DNA of 64,000 nt from NCBI RefSeq assembly GCF_000336555.1, contig NZ_KB375281.1, positions 3,150,926 through 3,214,925 of the forward strand, read 5' to 3'. Positions 27,283 to 37,475 of this stretch are shown in pieces. A model generated the notes under the pieces. It ran no database searches and was not told the origin of the DNA. It worked only from the letters and a program-made list of their open reading frames with translations. The stretch is from Afipia clevelandensis ATCC 49720 (lineage in GTDB: Bacteria > Pseudomonadota > Alphaproteobacteria > Rhizobiales > Xanthobacteraceae). Within the stretch, counting starts at the first letter, position 1; the number at the start of each line of letters is the position of its first letter. Both the position numbers and the translations under genes were made by a program.

Positions 27283-27723
27283 ATGGCCATTGAAGACGAC
27301 ATCGCCCTGTTCACGCGCGTCCCGACATTGAATTTGTTGGGCGGAGCTGCCTTGCAGGTGCTCGCGATCGGCGCCGAGCAGCGCGATTATAGTTTCGGCG
27401 AAAAGCTGTTCGTGCAGGGCGATCCGGCGGATTCCGGTTTCATCGTCCGGCGCGGCGCGTTTCGTGTCGCGTCCGATGACGGGCAGGAAGCGGTGGCCGG
27501 CGAGAATGTGCTGATCGGCGAACTGGCGCTTGTCGTCGCGATGCCACGGCCCGCGACTGCGGTTGCGCTCGAGCCATCGTCGGTGCTGCGGATTTCGCGC
27601 AGTCTGTTTCAGCGTGTACTTGAAAGCCACCCCGAGGCGGCACGTCGTCTGCGCGATGATTTCGCCGCGCGCTCCAATGCCGCGCTGGGCGCCATGACGC
27701 GCGTCGGCGCGACGCTGCGCTAG
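27283..27723 (+). CDS. Single-domain cyclic-nucleotide-binding (Crp-like sensor) protein
   Basis: A 146-residue protein consisting of one cNMP-binding beta-roll: FGEKLFVQGDPADSGFIVRRG (strands before the phosphate cassette), GENVLIGELALVVAMPRPATAVAL (cassette region, with GEL and the Arg/Thr of the PRPATA segment) and a C-helix to the end. There is no helix-turn-helix, so it is not a Crp/Fnr regulator by itself. The cassette has PRPATA where nucleotide binders usually have RSA or R[ST]A, so ligand binding is plausible but not certain. It is 18 bp behind the CenR-like regulator and converges on xthA, suggesting an accessory to that regulator. Function is unknown. Confidence 0.85.
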   Translation: MAIEDDIALFTRVPTLNLLGGAALQVLAIGAEQRDYSFGEKLFVQGDPADSGFIVRRGAFRVASDDGQEAVAGENVLIGELALVVAMPRPATAVALEPSSVLRISRSLFQRVLESHPEAARRLRDDFAARSNAALGAMTRVGATLR

Positions 27724-27740
27724 CGCAGGTTTTCCTGACA

Positions 27741-28556
27741 TCAAACATCGAGAACCGCCGTCACCGGGACATGATCCGATGGCCGCTCCCAGCCGCGGGC
27801 ATCGCGGGTGATCCTGAAATCGCGAACGCTGTCGCCAAGCGCCTTCGAGACCCAGATATGATCGAGGCGGCGGCCCTTGTTGGCGGCGACCCAGTCGGCG
27901 GAGCGGTAGCTCCACCATGTATAGACTTTCTCCGAGAGCGGAATGCATTGGCGGGCGATGTCGATCCAGTCGCCCTGCGACTGCACCGCAAGCAGCTTCT
28001 CGCATTCGATTGGCGTGTGCGAGACAATCTTCAGAAGCTGCTTGTGCGACCACACGTCATGCTCATGCGGCGCGACATTGAGATCGCCGACAAGGATATG
28101 CCGGTCATCGGCTTTCGGATGCAGCGGCGCGCAATCCCGCATTTCGTCGAGAAATGACAGCTTGTGCTCGAATTTGGGATTGAGCACAGGGTCCGGAATG
28201 TCGCCGCCGGCGGGGACATAGAAATTATGCAGGGTGAGCGGCTTTGCGATCTGCGCCTGCTGTCCGAAGGCGACCGAGATATGCCGTGAATCGACCTTGC
28301 CGCAGAAGGTGCGCACGTCGCGCGATTCAAAGGGAATCTTCGAGACGATGGCGACGCCGTGATAGCCCTTCTGACCGTTGAGCGCGATATGCTCGTAACC
28401 CAGCCGCTTGAAGCGCTTCAGCGGAAAGGCATCGTCGATGCACTTGGTTTCCTGAAGGCACAGCACATCGGGCCGCACGGCCTTGATGAACTTGGCGACC
28501 AGGTCGATGCGCAGGCGCACCGAATTGATATTCCAGGTGGTGAGGGTGAGGCGCAT
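27741..28556 (-). CDS. xthA: Exodeoxyribonuclease III / AP endonuclease
   Basis: Base-excision-repair enzyme that cleaves abasic sites and has 3'-5' exonuclease activity. The 271-residue protein carries the EEP-family residues: TWNINSVR, QETKCIDDAFP (metal Glu), the catalytic Tyr-Asp-Asn region YVPAGGD and VGDLNVAPHEHDVWSHK, and the C-terminal GRRLDHIWVSKAL and PSDHVPV (catalytic His). Length fits XthA. It converges on the cNMP-binding gene with 17 bp between; a LolA-like gene lies upstream 93 bp away on the same strand. Confidence 0.95.
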   Translation of the reverse strand: MRLTLTTWNINSVRLRIDLVAKFIKAVRPDVLCLQETKCIDDAFPLKRFKRLGYEHIALNGQKGYHGVAIVSKIPFESRDVRTFCGKVDSRHISVAFGQQAQIAKPLTLHNFYVPAGGDIPDPVLNPKFEHKLSFLDEMRDCAPLHPKADDRHILVGDLNVAPHEHDVWSHKQLLKIVSHTPIECEKLLAVQSQGDWIDIARQCIPLSEKVYTWWSYRSADWVAANKGRRLDHIWVSKALGDSVRDFRITRDARGWERPSDHVPVTAVLDV

Positions 28557-28649
28557 GATCGCAGGCGGCGAGGAAAGACAGAGAAACCGTTAGCCGGTTT
28601 TGTCCGCCCGCTCCAGTGCGGTCATGCCGATATGCACCAATAGACGGCG

Positions 28650-29429
28650 CTAGTTCTGGTTGGTCTGATAGTTGGTGTAGTCGATCTTGAACATGGCAGG
28701 ATCGAGCTTCTTGGTGGTGTCGAGATTATAGACCGCGACGGTGGTGTCGTAGCCCTGCGGATCGGTCACGGTCCATTGCTTGAGCTGATTGTCCTTGGCG
28801 CCGATCATCAGCATCAGGCGGCTGGTGCCGACCAGCGGCTGCTTTTCCTCGATGGTCACGCTGATGAACATGTCGTCGGAGCCGACGCCCACGACATTGG
28901 TGTCACGCATGAGATCAATGCGGTCGGCCAGAAGGAAGCGCAGCGGCGTCTGCGACAGCGGATAGACGTCCTGCGTCGCCAGCCGGCGGTCACGGACGAT
29001 CACCGAAGACCCATCGGCGACCAGCGCGATGGGCGAGGGATCGTCATACTCAAACCGGATCTTGCCGGGCTTCTGAATGTAGAAGTCGCCGGTCGAGCGC
29101 GTGCCGTCGGGGCCAACCTGCACGAAGTTGCCCGAGACATTCACGAGCGAGGAGAGATAGCTGCTGACCTTGGCGGCGAGCGCCTTCTGGTTGGCGTCGA
29201 AATTCGGCGTGTTGCCGCTGAACAGATTGCGTAGATCCGGAATGATCGGTGTTGGTGGCGCGGCGGCGGAAGGCGCCGGGATGGTGGGATTTGGCAGCGC
29301 CTGCTTGGGGACCGGTGTATCGGCGCGCTTCGGCGCGGGCTTCGGTGTGGGGACAGCCTGGGCCGACGCCGCCGGAATCATGATCGCGGCAGCGATGGCG
29401 GCGGCGAGGGCAGCCGCCATCAATCTCAC
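28650..29429 (-). CDS. lolA: LolA-like outer-membrane lipoprotein carrier family protein
   Basis: Likely periplasmic carrier that takes lipoproteins from LolCDE to the outer membrane. From a GTG at 29429 the 259-residue precursor starts with a signal peptide (VRLMAAALAAAIAAAIMIPAASA, shown to its AxA site in parts), followed by a Pro/Ala-rich linker of about 50 residues. The LolA fold follows: KVSSYLSSLVNVSGNFVQ, GTRSTGDFYIQKPGKIRFEY, LVADGSSVIVRDRRL, TPLRFLLADRIDL and MFKIDY. The linker is longer than in E. coli LolA. Start is uncertain (GTG 29429 or ATG 29420). Upstream 152 bp is ftsK, matching the common alphaproteobacterial ftsK-lolA-xthA order. Confidence 0.88.
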   Translation of the reverse strand: MRLMAAALAAAIAAAIMIPAASAQAVPTPKPAPKRADTPVPKQALPNPTIPAPSAAAPPTPIIPDLRNLFSGNTPNFDANQKALAAKVSSYLSSLVNVSGNFVQVGPDGTRSTGDFYIQKPGKIRFEYDDPSPIALVADGSSVIVRDRRLATQDVYPLSQTPLRFLLADRIDLMRDTNVVGVGSDDMFISVTIEEKQPLVGTSRLMLMIGAKDNQLKQWTVTDPQGYDTTVAVYNLDTTKKLDPAMFKIDYTNYQTNQN

Positions 29430-29581
29430 ATGGAGAAAATGATGTGCGGTGAGCGGGTTGCGGCAGACCGGCTGATGGCGATGAAGGTGTCTCAACGGTC
29501 CGTCCTGTGGGATGCCTTGTGATCTGTCCGCCGGGGCTAACCCCAAGCTATGGCGATTTCGCGGCTGCGAATAGGGTGGAT

Positions 29582-32044
29582 TTAGCCGAAGCGTTCTTCT
29601 TCCTCACCCACCAGAATCTCGCGTTTTCCGGCGTGGTTGGCCTGGCCGACGATGCCTTCCAGCTCCATCCGCTCCATCAGCGTTGCGGCCCGGTTGTAGC
29701 CGATCTGCAGGCGGCGCTGAATGTAGCTGGTCGAGGCCTTGCGGTCGCGCTTGACGATGGCCACCGCCTGCTGGAACAGGTCGCCTTCTCCGCCATTGGC
29801 GCCCATGCTGGTACCGTCGAAAACCGGATTGCCGTCCTCGTCGGTGTCCTCTTCCGCGGTGACCGCCTCGAGATATTCCGGCTGGCCCTGCGCCTTGAGG
29901 TGACGGACGATCTTTTCGACTTCCTCGTCCGACACGAACGGGCCGTGGACGCGGCTGATGCGTCCGCCGCCAGCCATATATAGCATGTCGCCCTGGCCGA
30001 GCAGTTGCTCCGCGCCCATTTCGCCGAGCAGCACGCGGCTGTCGATCTTCGAGGTGACCTGGAAGGAAATGCGGGTCGGGAAGTTCGCCTTGATGGTGCC
30101 GGTGATGACGTCGACTGACGGGCGTTGCGTGGCGAGAATTACGTGGAGACCCGCAGCGCGCGCCATCTGCGCAAGGCGCTGCACCGCGCCTTCGATGTCC
30201 TTGCCTGCGACCATCATCAGGTCGGCCATTTCGTCGACAATGATGACGATATAGGGCAGCGGTTCGAGCTCGAGCTTCTCTTCCTCGTAGATCGCCTTGC
30301 CGGTTTCCTTGTCGAAGCCGGTCTGCACGGTGCGGGTCAGTTCCTCGCCCTTGGCCTTCGCCTCGGCAACGCGGGTGTTGTAGCCGTCGATGTTGCGCAC
30401 ACCGAGCTTCGCCATGTTCTTGTAGCGTTGCTCCATCTCGCGCACCGCCCATTTCAGCGCGACGACAGCCTTCTTCGGATCGGTCACGACCGGCGTCAGC
30501 AGATGCGGAATGCCGTCATAGACCGAGAGTTCGAGCATCTTCGGATCGACCATGATCAGGCGGCACTGATCCGGACGCAGGCGATAGAGCAGCGACAGGA
30601 TCATGGTGTTGATGCCGACCGACTTGCCCGAGCCGGTGGTGCCGGCGATCAGAAGATGCGGCATGCGCGCCAGATCGACGATCACCGGCTCACCGCCGAT
30701 GGTCTTGCCGAGGCACAGTGGCAGCTTCGCGGTGCTGCCGGTTGCTTCCTTCGCGTTGAGCAGTTCGCGCAGGTAAACCGTCTCGCGCTTGACGTTCGGC
30801 AGTTCGATGCCGATGGCGTTGCGCCCGGAGACGACCGCGACACGCGCCGAGACCGCGCTCATGGAGCGCGCGATATCATCGGCAAGGCCGATCACGCGCG
30901 AGGACTTGATGCCCGGCGCCGGTTCGAGTTCGTAGAGCGTCACGACGGGGCCGGGGCTGGCTTTCACGATCTCGCCGCGCACGCCGAAATCCTGAAGCAC
31001 GCCTTCGAGCGAGCGCGAATTTTCTTCAAGCTCGTCCTTGCTCAGGGTCTGGCGATCGGATGCCTTCGGAGCGGCGAGGACGGAGATCGGCGGCAGAACG
31101 AAGACACCCTTGCGGCCGGACGGCTTCGGCTCGGGGCGCTTGCGGGGGCGGGGCGCGGGCTCCTCGTCCTCCTCCTCCTCTTCCTCCTCGTCTTCTTCCT
31201 CTTCGTCGTGTTCGTCCTGTTCCTGCGGCACCAGCGACGGGGCGCGCCGCCCGCCACCGAGGTTTGGCTCCATGCGCTCGAACGAGCGGGCGGAGGAGGA
31301 TTCCGTGCGTCCGACGGCCATGGCGAACAGCGCGGCGGCCATCCGCGCAATGCGCGCCTTCGCGCTCATCGCCGCATGAACCAGCCATCCGAGCGAGACG
31401 GAGCCCCGATCGTTGTCGTCTTCGTCTTCATCCTCGTCGATCATCGGCGGGCGGGTGCGCTCGAGGATTTTTTCCTTGGCGCCCGCGCCGCAGGCGAAGG
31501 CGAAACTTCCGATCATGGCCGCGAACAGGATCATGCCGAGCACGATTCGGTAGATCGTGCCGGGCGGGCCGAACACCACCGCAGGAAAGCGCACCAGCGC
31601 ATCGCCGACAACGCCGCCAAGCCCGGTCGGCAGTGGCCATGCGCCGCTGCGCGGCAGGCAGCTTGCAAATCCGGCGGCGATCACCGCGCACAGAACCCAG
31701 CAGGCGACACGCAGCGCCTCACGGTCGAACAGGCGATGGGTCACCAGCCGCCAGCCCCACACGGCGACCGGCAGCACCAGCATGATCGAGCCGAGCCCGA
31801 GAATCTGCATCAGGAGATCGGCGCCGATGGCGCCGGGACGGCCCATCAGGTTGCGGATGGCGCCGGAGGTTGCGTGGCTGAGACTCGGGTCCTGCACCGA
31901 CCAGGTCATCAGCGCCGCGGCCACGACACAGGACAATGCGATCACGCCGAGACCGGTCAGTTCGCGCAGGCGGCGCGCGAGCATTTCGCGGATCGGATCG
32001 GAGATCTGGCCGACGATGGGAATGACACGTTCGATCGCTGGCAT
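29582..32044 (-). CDS. ftsK: DNA translocase FtsK
   Basis: Septum-anchored, DNA-pumping ATPase that clears and sorts chromosome termini during division. The 820-residue protein has four N-terminal membrane helices (about 30-50, 75-100, 112-130 and 165-188). A charged linker includes a nearly unbroken Asp/Glu run at about 278-295. The motor has Walker A GTTGSGKS (468-475), [18 protein letters not shown], Walker [14 protein letters not shown] and [15 protein letters not shown]-terminal gamma winged helix ([24 protein letters not shown]) reads KOPS-type sites. The frame needs no start adjustment. The aminotransferase upstream ends 5 bp before it, so they are cotranscribed; lolA follows. Confidence 0.97.
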   Translation of the reverse strand: MPAIERVIPIVGQISDPIREMLARRLRELTGLGVIALSCVVAAALMTWSVQDPSLSHATSGAIRNLMGRPGAIGADLLMQILGLGSIMLVLPVAVWGWRLVTHRLFDREALRVACWVLCAVIAAGFASCLPRSGAWPLPTGLGGVVGDALVRFPAVVFGPPGTIYRIVLGMILFAAMIGSFAFACGAGAKEKILERTRPPMIDEDEDEDDNDRGSVSLGWLVHAAMSAKARIARMAAALFAMAVGRTESSSARSFERMEPNLGGGRRAPSLVPQEQDEHDEEEEDEEEEEEEDEEPAPRPRKRPEPKPSGRKGVFVLPPISVLAAPKASDRQTLSKDELEENSRSLEGVLQDFGVRGEIVKASPGPVVTLYELEPAPGIKSSRVIGLADDIARSMSAVSARVAVVSGRNAIGIELPNVKRETVYLRELLNAKEATGSTAKLPLCLGKTIGGEPVIVDLARMPHLLIAGTTGSGKSVGINTMILSLLYRLRPDQCRLIMVDPKMLELSVYDGIPHLLTPVVTDPKKAVVALKWAVREMEQRYKNMAKLGVRNIDGYNTRVAEAKAKGEELTRTVQTGFDKETGKAIYEEEKLELEPLPYIVIIVDEMADLMMVAGKDIEGAVQRLAQMARAAGLHVILATQRPSVDVITGTIKANFPTRISFQVTSKIDSRVLLGEMGAEQLLGQGDMLYMAGGGRISRVHGPFVSDEEVEKIVRHLKAQGQPEYLEAVTAEEDTDEDGNPVFDGTSMGANGGEGDLFQQAVAIVKRDRKASTSYIQRRLQIGYNRAATLMERMELEGIVGQANHAGKREILVGEEEERFG

Positions 32045-32049
32045 GACGA

Positions 32050-33288
32050 CTAACCTTGCGGCTCGCTCAAAACCTCGACCATGCGATGCAGGGCCTCGGC
32101 GGTGGTTTCACTGTCTTGCACCATGGCGACGCGGATATAGCCGGTGCCGGGATTGGTGTTGTCGGATTGCGGACGGGCCAGATAGCTACCGGGGATGACA
32201 CGCACGCCGCCGTCCTTGAAAAGTTTGACGGTGGCCGCTTCATCGCCGCCATGGGCGGAGACATCGAGCCAGATGCAGAAGCCGCCTGCGGGGCGCTTGT
32301 AACCGAAGCGGTTGCCGAGAATCTGGTCGGCGAGATCGAACTTGATCCGGTACAGCTTGCGGTTTTCCTCGACATGCGCTTCGTCGCCGTAGGCGGCGAC
32401 GGCGACATGCTGCAGCGGCACCGGCACTTGAGGCGCTGCGACATTGCGCAGCTCATGGAAGCGCGCGAGAAACCTTGCATCGCCTGCGGCGAAGCCGACG
32501 CGCATGCCCGGCAGGTTCGAGCGCTTCGAGAGCGACTGGAAGGCGACGACGTTGGCGAAGTCATGGCCCGCGGAGGCGAGCATGCTGCCCGGCGCGTCGT
32601 GGGTGTAGATTTCCGAATAGCATTCGTCGCTGAGCACGATGAAGCCGTAGCGGTCGGCGAGCTGCTTCACGCGATCAAAGTAGGCGCGCGAGGCGACGGC
32701 GCCCTGCGGGTTCGCGGGCGAGGCGAGATAGAACGCGACGGTGCGCTCAAGCGTCTCGGTGCTTAGGGAATCGAGATCGGGCAGGAAGCCGTTGGCGCGA
32801 ACGGTCGGCAGGAACACCGCTTCGCATCCGGCGGCGCGGGCGCCTGCGGCGTAGGCCGGATAGAACGGGTTGGGCATCAGGATTGCAGGCGTGCCCTTGC
32901 GTGGCGCGACATAGCGGGCGGCGGCGATGGCCGCGAAAAACAGGCCCTCGCGGCTGCCATTGAGCACCAGGACTTCGGTTTCCGGATCGACGGCGCGGGG
33001 CAGTCCGAACCGCTTCGTGGTCCAGCTTGCCGCCGCCTGCCGGAACGGCTCAATCCCCTTGGCGATCGGGTATCGCCCAAAGTCTTTGATATGTTTCGCT
33101 AAAACCGGCCCGACAAAATCGGGCACCGGATGCTGCGGCTCGCCCAGCGACATGTTGATCAGGGGTCTGCCGGGCTTGTAGGGGCTGAGGAGGTCGGCCA
33201 GCCGGGCGAAGGGCGAGCGCTCGCTGGCCGATGCGCCACCTTGGGCGCCGGCAGCGTCGGCCGGGCGGGAAGAAGCGGTTATGGCCAT
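32050..33288 (-). CDS. Class I/II aminotransferase, probably succinyldiaminopimelate aminotransferase-like (DapC type)
   Basis: A PLP-dependent fold type I aminotransferase of 412 residues. Visible are [60 protein letters not shown] (the NPQG loop), [10 protein letters not shown] and the Schiff-base lysine in [17 protein letters not shown]. The YCP-type residues resemble DapC enzymes (lysine and peptidoglycan precursor pathway), but substrate specificity cannot be fixed by eye. The start at the ATG at 33288 gives [11 protein letters not shown]; the frame is open to 33360. It lies 5 bp upstream of ftsK. A 309-bp gap separates it from the amtB transcript on the same strand. Confidence 0.88.
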   Translation of the reverse strand: MAITASSRPADAAGAQGGASASERSPFARLADLLSPYKPGRPLINMSLGEPQHPVPDFVGPVLAKHIKDFGRYPIAKGIEPFRQAAASWTTKRFGLPRAVDPETEVLVLNGSREGLFFAAIAAARYVAPRKGTPAILMPNPFYPAYAAGARAAGCEAVFLPTVRANGFLPDLDSLSTETLERTVAFYLASPANPQGAVASRAYFDRVKQLADRYGFIVLSDECYSEIYTHDAPGSMLASAGHDFANVVAFQSLSKRSNLPGMRVGFAAGDARFLARFHELRNVAAPQVPVPLQHVAVAAYGDEAHVEENRKLYRIKFDLADQILGNRFGYKRPAGGFCIWLDVSAHGGDEAATVKLFKDGGVRVIPGSYLARPQSDNTNPGTGYIRVAMVQDSETTAEALHRMVEVLSEPQG

Positions 33289-33464
33289 TCGGAAAACGCC
33301 AGCACTTTCGGTCCGTTGGTCCCCTCGGGACGGTCCCGGGGAGCGCGCGGATTTGATCACATCACCATAGGTGGGGCGAGGTTAAGACGCGATTAACCAT
33401 CGTCCGTCGGGCGCATTTTCGCCGTCTTGGAACCGGGCTGGCGGATATGCCGAACCCAAAGAAA

Positions 33465-33490
33465 AGGGCTCCAGCTTGCGCTGGAGCCCT
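33465..33490 (-). terminator. Intrinsic terminator of the glnK-amtB operon
   Basis: On the minus strand AGGGCTCCAGC, a GCAA loop and GCTGGAGCCCT form an 11-bp stem followed by TTTCTTT. It lies about 110 bp after the amtB stop. Confidence 0.88.
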
Positions 33491-33543
33491 CCGACGGACG
33501 GGGCATTGCCGGGTTTGTGCCCCAACCGTTGTCCTTGTTTCAG

Positions 33544-33590
33544 AGCATGACCTTTTCGGAAAACCGGTTCCCACTTTTCCGGGTCATGCT
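33544..33590. repeat. Dispersed repeat with AGCATGACC/GGTCATGCT inverted ends
   Basis: A 47-bp element with perfect 9-bp inverted ends and an internal CTTTTCGGAAAACCGG segment, directly after the amtB stop. From memory this type recurs in Rhizobiales genomes; a second copy is not seen in this window. Confidence 0.6.
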
Positions 33591-33597
33591 GGCTCGC

Positions 33598-35040
33598 TTA
33601 CATGTTGTAGGCACGCTCGGTGTGGTCGGTGATGTCGAGGCCTTCGCGCTCGGCATCGACCGGAACCCGCAGGCCCACGATCACGTCGACGATCTTGTAG
33701 ATGATCGCCGAACCGATGCCCGAGAACAGCAGCGTGGTGCCCACGCCCCAGCTCTGCGAGATCATCTGCGTGACCATGTCGTAATCGCCGACTTTGCCGG
33801 TGACGTAATCGAGGACACCGGTGCCGCCGAGGGCAGGGTTGACCAGGATGCCGGTGCCGAGAGCGCCGACGATGCCGCCGATGCAGTGGACGCCGAACAC
33901 GTCGAGGGAGTCGTCATAGCCGAGCGCGTTCTTCACAACCGTACAGAAGAACAGGCAGACCACGCCGACGACAAGGCCGAGAATGATCGCGCCCATCGGG
34001 CCCGAAAATCCGCAGGCCGGAGTGACGGCGACAAGACCGGCGACCGCACCCGACAACGCGCCGAGAACTGACGGATGGCCCTTGATCATCCACTCCGCGA
34101 ACATCCAGGACAGGGCCGCGGCAGCGGTTGCCAGGAAGGAGTTGGTCATTGCGAGCGCAGCACCGCCCGAGGCTTCGAGGTTCGATCCTGCATTGAAGCC
34201 GAACCAGCCCACCCAGAGCAGCGAGGCGCCGATCATGGTCATGGTCAGCGAGTGCGGGGCCATCAGCTCCTTGCCGTAGCCGGTGCGCTTGCCGATCAGC
34301 AGAGCGCCGACGAGACCTGCGATACCGGCGTTGATGTGCACCACCGTGCCGCCCGCGAAGTCGAGAGCGCCCTTCTTGAAGAGGAAGCCGGCATCCGCCA
34401 TCACTTCGTCCAGTTTCGCCTGCGCTGCAGTCTTGGCTGCACCGTCAGCCGCGGCAGCGACTGCCTTGGCGGCATCGGTGATCGCGTCCGGTCCGGCCCA
34501 GTACCAAACCATGTGGGCCATCGGGAAGTAGATCAGCGTCACCCAGAGCGGGATGAACAGCGCGATCGCCGAGAACTTCATGCGTTCGGCAAAGGCGCCG
34601 ACGATGAGGGCCGGTGTGATCGCCGCGAACGTCATCTGGAAGCAGAAGTAGATCATTTCCGAGATGTTGGCGTCGACCGAGAACGTTGCCGCCATCGAGT
34701 CAGTCGTGATGCCGGACATGAAGGCTTTGGAGAAGCCGCCGATGAAATCCGAACCGCCGGTGAATGCGAGGCTGTAGCCGTAGAGAGCCCAAATCACGCA
34801 GACGATGCAGACGGTGTAGAAGACCTGCATCAAAACCGACAGCATGTTCTTGGAGCGGACAAGGCCGCCGTAGAACAGTGCGAGGCCCGGGATGGTCATC
34901 AACAGCACGAGAACCGTTGCTGTCATCATCCAGGCATTATCGCCCTTGTTGACCGTTGGCGCGGCGTAGGCCGCTGTCGTAGCGAAGAGGCCGACGGCGA
35001 GAGTTGCCAATCCCGCGCTGGTGGGACGCTTGAACGTCAT
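33598..35040 (-). CDS. amtB: Ammonium transporter AmtB (first tandem copy)
   Basis: Trimeric inner-membrane ammonium channel gated by GlnK. The 480-residue precursor has a signal peptide (LATLAVGLFATTAAYAA) and eleven predicted membrane helices. The family signatures are DNAWMMTATVLVLLMTIPGLALFYGGLVR, FAAITPALIVGAFAERMKFSA, the pore-lining DFAGGTVVHINAG (twin-His region), WVGWFGFNAGS and DVFGVHCIGGIVGALGTGI. An extra Ala-rich loop (AAKAVAAAADGAAKTAAQ) sits before the pore helix. The start has AGGAG upstream. glnK is 37 bp upstream on the same strand, so sensor and channel are coexpressed, and a terminator follows. Confidence 0.96.
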   Translation of the reverse strand: MTFKRPTSAGLATLAVGLFATTAAYAAPTVNKGDNAWMMTATVLVLLMTIPGLALFYGGLVRSKNMLSVLMQVFYTVCIVCVIWALYGYSLAFTGGSDFIGGFSKAFMSGITTDSMAATFSVDANISEMIYFCFQMTFAAITPALIVGAFAERMKFSAIALFIPLWVTLIYFPMAHMVWYWAGPDAITDAAKAVAAAADGAAKTAAQAKLDEVMADAGFLFKKGALDFAGGTVVHINAGIAGLVGALLIGKRTGYGKELMAPHSLTMTMIGASLLWVGWFGFNAGSNLEASGGAALAMTNSFLATAAAALSWMFAEWMIKGHPSVLGALSGAVAGLVAVTPACGFSGPMGAIILGLVVGVVCLFFCTVVKNALGYDDSLDVFGVHCIGGIVGALGTGILVNPALGGTGVLDYVTGKVGDYDMVTQMISQSWGVGTTLLFSGIGSAIIYKIVDVIVGLRVPVDAEREGLDITDHTERAYNM

Positions 35041-35077
35041 TTGTATGTACTCCTGATAAGATGAGGTTTGCGCGAAA

Positions 35078-35470
<393 letters not shown>

Positions 35471-35519
35471 TCACCGCGCGAAGACAGATCACTCCACGGG
35501 CACAGCCGGGTCCCATAGA

Positions 35520-35535
35520 ATCAAATGCCGTGCCA
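35520..35535 (-). promoter_or_regulatory. Candidate sigma-54 promoter of glnK-amtB
   Basis: On the minus strand TGGCAC-N5-TTGA matches TGGCAC-N5-TTGC with a perfect -24 element and one mismatch at -12. It is about 105 bp before glnK in the 330-bp gap that otherwise holds only the terminator of the second amtB (35704-35725). No clear NtrC operator was identified. Confidence 0.6.
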
Positions 35536-35703
35536 ACACCGCCAAAATCGCTAACAGTTTATGAATCCGGAGGTTTTCGGCCCGGAGGGGGGTGCGCAGG
35601 AAACAGGCTGCGGGGTGCCGCCTAAAACAGCGACAGAAATGCCAAAAACATAGGCAGGACAGACTGCGGACACATTCATGCCCAGCGGAGGGGCAAAAGG
35701 TAT

Positions 35704-35725
35704 CTCCGCCCGGCTGTGGGCGGAG
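35704..35725 (-). terminator. Terminator-like hairpin after the second amtB
   Basis: CTCCGCCC (35704-35711) and GGGCGGAG (35718-35725) form an 8-bp stem 22 bp after the amtB stop. On the minus strand CCTTTTGCC follows, a weak T run. Confidence 0.65.
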
Positions 35726-35746
35726 GAATCCGGTCGGATTGGCGGC

Positions 35747-37057
35747 CTACTGCAGCGCTTCGCCGTGCTGGGTAATGTCGAGACCCTCGACCTCATGCTC
35801 GTGCGACACCCGCAGACCCGACAGCATGTCGACCGCCTTGAGCAGGATAAAGGTCATGCCGCCGGTCCAGACGAACACAACCGCCACGCCATAAATCTGC
35901 GTCAAAAGCAGTTTCGGGTTGCCCTCAAGCAGTCCCGAAGTTCCGCCAATGGCAGCCGTGGCGAAAATTCCGGTCATCAGGGTGCCGAGCAACCCGCCGA
36001 TGCCGTGAATGCCGAACACGTCGAGGGTGTCGTCATAGCTGAAACGATGCTTGAGGCTGGTGCAGGCCCAATAGCAAACCGCGCCGGCGATGATGCCGAT
36101 CACGATGCCATGCCATGGCTCGACGAAACCGGAGGCGGGCGTGATGGTGCCAAGACCAGCCACCGCGCCGGAGATCATGCCGAGCACCGATGGCTTGCGG
36201 CGCGTGGCCCATTCGATCGCGGTCCAGGTCAGCGCGCCGGCGCAGGCGGCAAGATGGGTCGAGAAGATCGCCATCACCGCGCGCGAATTCGCCTGCAATG
36301 CCGAGCCGCCGTTGAAGCCGAACCAGCCGACCCATAACAGGCCGGTGCCGATCACCGCGAGCGAGAGATCGTAAGGCGAGAGATTCTCGGTGCCATAGCC
36401 GCGGCGGCGGCCCATCACCAGCGCTGCGACAAGTCCGGCCGTGCCTGCACTGAGATGCACCACAAGACCGCCGGCGAAATCGAGCACGCCGGCCTGTGCA
36501 AGGAAGCCGCCGCCCCACACCCAGTGTGCGAGCGGGATGTAGACGAAGGTGAACCAGCCGATCGAGAACAGCACATAGGATGAAAACCGCATGCGGTCTG
36601 CGACCGATCCGGCGACCAGCGCAACGGTGATGACAGCGAACGTCATCTGGTAGAGCGTGAACAGCGCTTCGGGAATGGTCTTTGCGGCGCTGTTGACGCC
36701 GTCCATCGTCATGCCCGACAGCAGGATGCGGTCCAGCGAACCGAGCCAGGCGCCGTCACCGGCGAACACGAGGCTGTAACCGTACATCACCCAGAGAATG
36801 GAAATCAGTGCCACCGCGATCAGGCTTTGCGCCATTGTCGCCAGCACGTTCTTCTTGCGCACCATGCCGGCATAAAACAGCGCAAGGCCTGGAATGGTCA
36901 TCATCAGAACCAGCGCGGTGGACGTGATCATCCACGCCGTATCCGCCGCGTCGATCTTGGTGTCCTGTGCAAGAGCCGGCGTCGCCAGCATGAAAGAAAG
37001 ACTCGCGGCAGAAACCACAGTCGCACAGCGTGCGACCGCAGGCAGCAATCTCAACAT
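35747..37057 (-). CDS. amtB: Ammonium transporter AmtB (second tandem copy)
   Basis: A second ammonium channel, 436 residues, clearly homologous to but diverged from the copy at 33598. It has a signal peptide (VVSAASLSFMLATPALA), DTAWMITSTALVLMMTIPGLALFYAG, FAVITVALVAGSVADRMRFSS, the pore segment DFAGGLVVHLSAGTAG, WVGWFGFNGGSAL and DVFGIHGIGGLLGTLMTGI. The second pore-lining His (GIHGIGG) is present. The Ala-rich loop of the first copy is missing. The ATG at 37057 is preceded by GGGGGA. It lies 79 bp behind its own glnK, so this is a tandem duplication of the glnK-amtB pair. Confidence 0.96.
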   Translation of the reverse strand: MLRLLPAVARCATVVSAASLSFMLATPALAQDTKIDAADTAWMITSTALVLMMTIPGLALFYAGMVRKKNVLATMAQSLIAVALISILWVMYGYSLVFAGDGAWLGSLDRILLSGMTMDGVNSAAKTIPEALFTLYQMTFAVITVALVAGSVADRMRFSSYVLFSIGWFTFVYIPLAHWVWGGGFLAQAGVLDFAGGLVVHLSAGTAGLVAALVMGRRRGYGTENLSPYDLSLAVIGTGLLWVGWFGFNGGSALQANSRAVMAIFSTHLAACAGALTWTAIEWATRRKPSVLGMISGAVAGLGTITPASGFVEPWHGIVIGIIAGAVCYWACTSLKHRFSYDDTLDVFGIHGIGGLLGTLMTGIFATAAIGGTSGLLEGNPKLLLTQIYGVAVVFVWTGGMTFILLKAVDMLSGLRVSHEHEVEGLDITQHGEALQ

Positions 37058-37136
37058 GGCAATCCCCCCGGCCAGGAAGACCTTGCGGCATCGTGCACGT
37101 GCCGCTGCAGTCGCTTGGTATATGTTTCTCAGAAAA

Positions 37137-37475
37137 TCAAAGTGCGTCGTTGTCGGTTTCGCCGGTGCGAATGCGCACGGCATTTTCAATCGGTGTAACG
37201 AAAACCTTGCCGTCGCCGATCTGACCGGTGCGCGCGCTGGCGGTGATCACCTCGACAGCCTGGTCGGCCAGATCGCTGCCCACGGCGATCTCGATCCGCA
37301 GCTTGGGCAGGAAATTCACGATGTACTCGGCGCCCCGGTAAATTTCGGTATGGCCCTTCTGGCGGCCGAAGCCCTTCACCTCGGTGACAGTCATGCCGTG
37401 AACGCCGATCGCGGTCAGGGCCAGACGGACCTCTTCGAGCTTGAAGGGTTTGATGACGGCGGTGATCAGCTTCAT
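37137..37475 (-). CDS. glnK: PII nitrogen regulatory protein GlnK (second copy)
   Basis: A 112-residue PII protein, [20 protein letters not shown] to VRIRTGETDNDAL. It is like the copy at 35078 in all functional loops: T-loop [17 protein letters not shown] with the uridylylation Tyr, B-loop [14 protein letters not shown] and C-loop VRIRTGE. The frame is open to 37514, but the family start is the ATG at 37475. It is the first gene of the upstream glnK-amtB pair. I found no sigma-54 promoter with correct -24/-12 spacing in the 254 bp before it, so control may differ from that of the other pair. Confidence 0.96.
   Translation of the reverse strand: MKLITAVIKPFKLEEVRLALTAIGVHGMTVTEVKGFGRQKGHTEIYRGAEYIVNFLPKLRIEIAVGSDLADQAVEVITASARTGQIGDGKVFVTPIENAVRIRTGETDNDAL

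Larger units (their letters stand above)
33289..33597. other. Intergenic region between amtB and the aminotransferase
   Basis: The 309 bp contain a minus-strand terminator (33465-33490) that ends the glnK-amtB transcript, a dispersed repeat (33544-33590) and, nearest 33289, the presumed promoter of the aminotransferase-ftsK unit. No coding sequence is visible. Confidence 0.7.

Noticed and set aside
31140-31210. Long CTC/TCC run in ftsK suspected as an assembly or repeat-expansion error
   Set aside because: It encodes an in-frame Asp/Glu-rich linker, which is a common place for low complexity in FtsK, and the frame continues correctly on both sides.
30125-32053. A 642-codon open frame on the plus strand opposite ftsK
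   Set aside because: It is the antisense shadow of a high-GC gene: low-complexity His/Arg/Asp composition, no family motif, and ftsK on the other strand is intact from end to end.
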